From JADFQT01 sp965216025 (GTDB taxonomy: Bacteria; Chloroflexota; Dehalococcoidia; Lucifugimonadales; UBA3495): a stretch of 64,000 bases of DNA. Below, piece by piece: positions 61,306 through 64,000 of this stretch. A model generated the notes under the pieces. That model searched no databases. It had not been told where the DNA came from and saw only the letters and a program-made list of their open reading frames with translations. The number at the start of each line of letters is the position of its first letter. The stretch's first letter is position 1. The position numbers were made by a program, and so were the translations under genes. Location: NCBI GenBank assembly GCA_965216025.1, contig CBDCEX010000014.1, positions 1-64,000 on the forward strand. Direction: 5' to 3'.

Positions 61306-62459
61306 AACCAAAGCCAAGGTGGGAACTACATTTTGCAGCGATGGCAAAGGCGTGGCAGTTTTCATCATCAGTGCGTCGGCTCGGGCTTGTAAAAGGGTTC
61401 GGCAGCGATGTTTCACTTCATCCTTACGGTGAGCTAGCCCGCCGAAGAATACATACATCTTCTCTTGGACTTTGGCTTTTGTTCCCAGGCATTCGTTGGC
61501 CGTGACCTCTTCCCTGGCCCAGTCCCAGACGGCTTCGTCGGCAGTGAAGTCTGGGCTGTAGGCCGGTAAGGCCACCAACCTCAGATGCAAGTCAGGAGTG
61601 GCCAGATGGCTGCGAATCGCTTCACCTCGGTGGGCTGGCCCATTGTCCCAAATCACTACCAGAGGTCCAGGATGGTTTTCTCTTAGCTGCTGTAAAAAGG
61701 CGGTGGAGGTCTCGGCAGTGCTGTTTCCAGCTATCTCCATGGCTTCCACTCCCCAGTCTCCAGACAAACTCCCGAGTAGTAGTTGGCCTTCTCTCCCCAC
61801 TGGGGACTGGTGGAGCCCACCAAAGCAGGCTGACCTCGCAACACCCATTTGCCCCTCAGGTCGGCATCGGCCCGAAAGTGGGCTTCGTCCACGAAGAAGA
61901 TCTTGGCCCCACTCTCTTGGGACTCCTCTCGGATTTGGCTGTACTGGAGGACGAAGGCTTTCCGTTCTTCATCCTTGGCTTTCAGGAGGCGTTTCTTGGG
62001 TCGCTTCAGCACGAAGCCCAACCGGTGGAGGTAGTTCAAGCAACTGCTCCGACTCAGCCCCAGATCAAAGCTCCTCTTGAGAAATTGCCCACTACTTTCC
62101 AATTCCAGTTGGACAATTCAATTCCCGCCTCCCCAGGCGGATTTTGCACCGCAGACTTCAGTTGGTTCTGTTCACCCCGGCTCAAGACGGGGGGAACCCC
62201 CAGTCTGTTCAAAGACCAAACCTTGGGCCCCGGCTCGGCGAAAGTTGGCCAGCCAGTTTCCAATGGTATGAGGCTCTCTCTCCAAAGCCTCAGCCACTTG
62301 GATCGCCGACCACCCTTGGGCCAACAACCATAGCCCATGCCAACGCTCCCGCTCACGAGGTGTTGGTGCTCCATACATGCTTTCCCGCAGGTTACCTACA
62401 TCCAGTTGCCACCGTTCGAGGAGTTGCGCTATGTCTCTCATACCCTCCTCCACCGCCAA
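61306..62459 (-). pseudogene. IS630-family transposase, several frameshifts (copy A)
   Basis: Starts at about 62459 (RDIAQLLERWQLDVGNLRES; helix-turn-helix GWSAIQVAEALEREPHTIGN). The frame changes at the C6 run near 62190, at about 62092 (one base lost versus copy B), and again near 61745. Catalytic segments remain in pieces: KIFFVDEAHFRADADLRG (Asp), PLVVIWDNGPAHRGEAIRSH (Asp) and YSPDFTADEAVWDWAREEV (Glu). Not functional on its own. Confidence 0.88.
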
Positions 62460-62531
62460 TCGATTTCTTTTACAGAATATCGCAACTCCTCTGCCGGTTC
62501 GTTTTATGTAGGTTTCACCTTAGCTTTGGTT
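61306..62531 (-). mobile_element. IS630-family element, copy A
   Basis: Between TA (61304-61305) and TA (62532-62533), the IS630/mariner target. Ends read inward AACCAAAGCCAAGGTGGGAA and AACCAAAGCTAAGGTGAAAC. It interrupts the thiolase gene exactly; removal with one TA restores the frame. Confidence 0.92.
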
Positions 62532-63014
62532 TAGTCACCTCAGCCGAGCGGGCCCCCAACCTGAAGCAACGGCCGCTCTACATCATGAGCACAGCACAAG
62601 CTTTGCCCGCCGCAATTGCTGGGCATGGCCGGTCTTGGGATGACAGCGGTGCGTCATGCCTGGCCCCGGAGCTGTTTGGCGGCGCGGGAGTAACGCCAAA
62701 AGACATTGACGTCATTGGATTTTACGACCACTTCAGCCCGGTCATCATCACCAAGCTGGAAGACTATGGCTTTTGCCAGCGGGGGGAGGGAGGACCCTTT
62801 GTGGGAGAGGGGCGCATAGAGGTGGGCGGCGAAATACCGGTTAACACTTCTGGAGGACATCTTTCCGAGGCCTATCTTCAGGGCATGAACCAGATCATCG
62901 AAGTGGTTAGGCAGCTTCGAGGCGAATCGCCGGCCCAGGTGGAAAATGCCGAGCTGGGCCTGGTGGATAGCGGGGACGGGGCGGGGGCCCTGATATTGAG
63001 GAGGTAAGATTGCC

Positions 63015-63422
63015 GTGACATCTGCCCCATTTCCTCTGCCGGCACCCAACCTCGACAACCAGGAGTTCTTTGACAAATGCCGGGAGCATCAGCTGGTTCT
63101 TCGCCGCTGCCAGGACTGTAACTCCTTTTTGCACCCGCCCCGGCCCAACTGCCCTAATTGCGCCTCGGAGAACCTGGAGTGGGTAGAATCCGAGGGCCGA
63201 GGCATCGTCTATACGTTCACCCTGACCAGGCAGCCGGTGAGCCGGGCCTTCGTCGGGCGGCTTCCCTGGGCCGTGGTCGAAGTCGAGTTGGAGGAAGGGG
63301 TGCACCTGATTAGCAACCTGGTGGACTGCGACCCGGAGGAAATTGAGATAGGCATGGCGGTGGAGGTTGTGTTCGAAGAGGTGAACGACGAGATCACGCT
63401 TCCGAAATTCAAGAGGGTTTAG
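63015..63422 (+). CDS. DUF35 OB-fold/zinc-ribbon protein
   Basis: 135 residues from GTG 63015, with GAGGTAAG at the end of the thiolase gene as the likely ribosome binding site. Zinc ribbon C-x2-C pairs (CQDCNSFLHPP, CPNCASENLEW), then OB-fold GRGIVYTFTLTRQPVSRAF and EIEIGMAVEVVFEEVND. It is the partner of the thiolase immediately upstream, which is broken, so this protein may now be orphaned or may pair with the thiolase at 44078-45409. Confidence 0.9.
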   Translation: MTSAPFPLPAPNLDNQEFFDKCREHQLVLRRCQDCNSFLHPPRPNCPNCASENLEWVESEGRGIVYTFTLTRQPVSRAFVGRLPWAVVEVELEEGVHLISNLVDCDPEEIEIGMAVEVVFEEVNDEITLPKFKRV

Positions 63423-63483
63423 CGAAAAATAGTTCCTTCGTAACGGCGCATAAGTTGGTTGCCTTAGGCGGACGCGGTTACTA

Positions 63484-64000
63484 AACCAAAGCTAAGGTGA
63501 AACCTACATAAAGCGAACCCGAAGAGGAGTTGCGATATTCTGTAAAAGAAGTCGAGTGGCGGTGGTGGAAGGGATGACAGACATAGTGCAACTCATGGAA
63601 GAGTGGCAACTCAATGTAGGTGACTTACGGGAAAGGATGTATCGGGCGCCAACACCTCGGGAGCGAGAGCGATGGCATGGGCTATGGTTGTTGGCCCAAG
63701 GGTGGTCGGCCACTCAAGTGGCTGAGGCTTTGGAGAGAGAGCCTCATACCATCGGAAACTGGCTGGACAACTTTCGCCAAGGCGGGGCCCAAGGTTTGGT
63801 CTTTGAGCAGACTGGGGGTTCCCCCCCGTCTTGAACCGAGGTCAACAGAACCAACTGAAGTCTGCGGTGCAAAATCCGCCTGGGGAGGCGGGGATTGAAT
63901 TGTCCAACTGGAACTGGAAAGTAGTAAGGCAATTTCTCAAGCAGAGCTTTGACCTGGGGCTGAGTCGGAGCAGTTGCTTGAACTACCTCCATCGGTTGGG
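63484..64000 (+). mobile_element. IS630-family element, copy B (continues beyond the window)
   Basis: TA at 63482-63483, then AACCAAAGCTAAGGTGAAAC, the same end as copy A. It runs in the opposite direction to copy A. It inserted about 60 bases after the DUF35 gene. Confidence 0.88.
63556..64000 (+). CDS. IS630-family transposase, 5' part (copy B)
   Basis: From GTG 63556: VVEGMTDIVQLMEEWQLNVG, WHGLWLLAQGWSATQVAEAL, EREPHTIGNWLDNFRQGGAQ, then TGA at 63832-63834 after a C7 run. The downstream frame (NRGQQNQLKSAVQNPPGEAG, then SFDLGLSRSSCLNYLHRLG) is open to the window edge. Expression of the full protein would need a shift at the C run. It lacks the second lesion seen in copy A. Confidence 0.85.

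Larger units (their letters stand above)
60643..63007 (+). pseudogene. Thiolase-family gene split by an IS630 element
   Basis: Bases 60643-61305 encode DQAAIVGIGETVYNRDSGRT through FDCALEADGANAFL. Bases 62534-63007 continue with TSAERAPNLKQRPLYIM, then IDVIGFYDHFSPVIITKLED and GEIPVNTSGGHLSEAYLQGM (C-terminal thiolase motif). Joining the parts at the TA target gives an uninterrupted 378-residue protein of the SCP2-thiolase/lipid-transfer type. The N-terminal part alone ends inside the insertion. The DUF35 partner gene follows at 63015. The first part lies behind no strong ribosome binding site (AAGGAG 13 bases upstream). Confidence 0.9.

Noticed and set aside
1..64000. tRNA, rRNA or origin of replication
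   Set aside because: No cloverleaf, rRNA segment or DnaA-box cluster was recognised by eye; a covariance-model scan (tRNAscan-SE/Infernal) would be needed to exclude tRNAs.

Overview
The window looks like a mobile-element-rich chromosome segment of an uncultured, high-GC bacterium. The best guess is a Chloroflexota of the SAR202/Dehalococcoidia kind. This is an inference from gene content: several luciferase-like flavin/F420 oxidoreductases, a Ddn-type F420 protein, thiolase plus DUF35 (OB-fold/zinc-ribbon) pairs, a DUF1800/DUF1501/NHL cluster, M19 dipeptidase, amidase, aldo/keto reductases and Dpp-type peptide import. No rRNA, tRNA or CRISPR array was seen, so the taxon cannot be fixed from the window. 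Most genes start at ATG behind a clear AGGAGG-type ribosome binding site.

Layout. 1-9.7 kb: a cut-off tyrosine integrase, a truncated PhnD-like binding protein, a luciferase-like oxidoreductase, small F420/dimeric-barrel proteins, a FAD-enzyme stub, an ISAzo13-type element, a decayed AAA/LuxR regulator, and a two-gene unit of an Ig-like and a propeller-like protein. 9.8-13.5 kb: a DUF1800-DUF1501-NHL operon ending in a strong terminator. 13.5-15.1 kb: a non-coding stretch with a duplicated 59-bp block. 15.1-21.1 kb: a complete dipeptide/oligopeptide ABC importer. 21.1-34.4 kb: a membrane-anchored PQQ-type propeller, then metal-dependent hydrolases, RidA, an amidase with a small partner, a deacetylase, aldo/keto reductase, phosphoesterase, enoyl-CoA hydratase and a ThDP enzyme. 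34.4-38.8 kb: nested IS701 and IS1182 elements flanked by related miniature elements. 38.9-50.8 kb: aldehyde dehydrogenase, a second luciferase-like enzyme, MsrB, an ISAs1 element, a thiolase/DUF35 pair, a chlorite-dismutase-like protein, enoyl-CoA hydratases, an FMN reductase, and a two-gene unit ending in a UGSC-family selenoprotein. 50.8-64 kb: a second IS701, an MFS gene broken by a miniature element, a third luciferase-like enzyme, a SagB-type nitroreductase gene carrying an ORF-less group II intron, aldo/keto reductase, cupin, an IS5-type element, a thiolase split by an IS630 element, its DUF35 partner, and the start of a second IS630 copy.

Two themes stand out. The first is catabolic and redox biochemistry: peptide, amide and acyl-CoA turnover, with flavin, F420, ThDP and nicotinamide cofactors. 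The second is genome erosion. Eight insertion-sequence copies (seven complete to the window limits) from six families, five miniature elements and a retroelement intron sit among stubs and frameshifted genes.

The most interesting single observation is an in-frame TGA at 49374-49376. It falls exactly at the U of the UGSC motif and is followed by a hairpin with the geometry of a bacterial SECIS. The second is the 670-bp ORF-less group II intron at 56003-56672, flanked by a 13-bp direct repeat.
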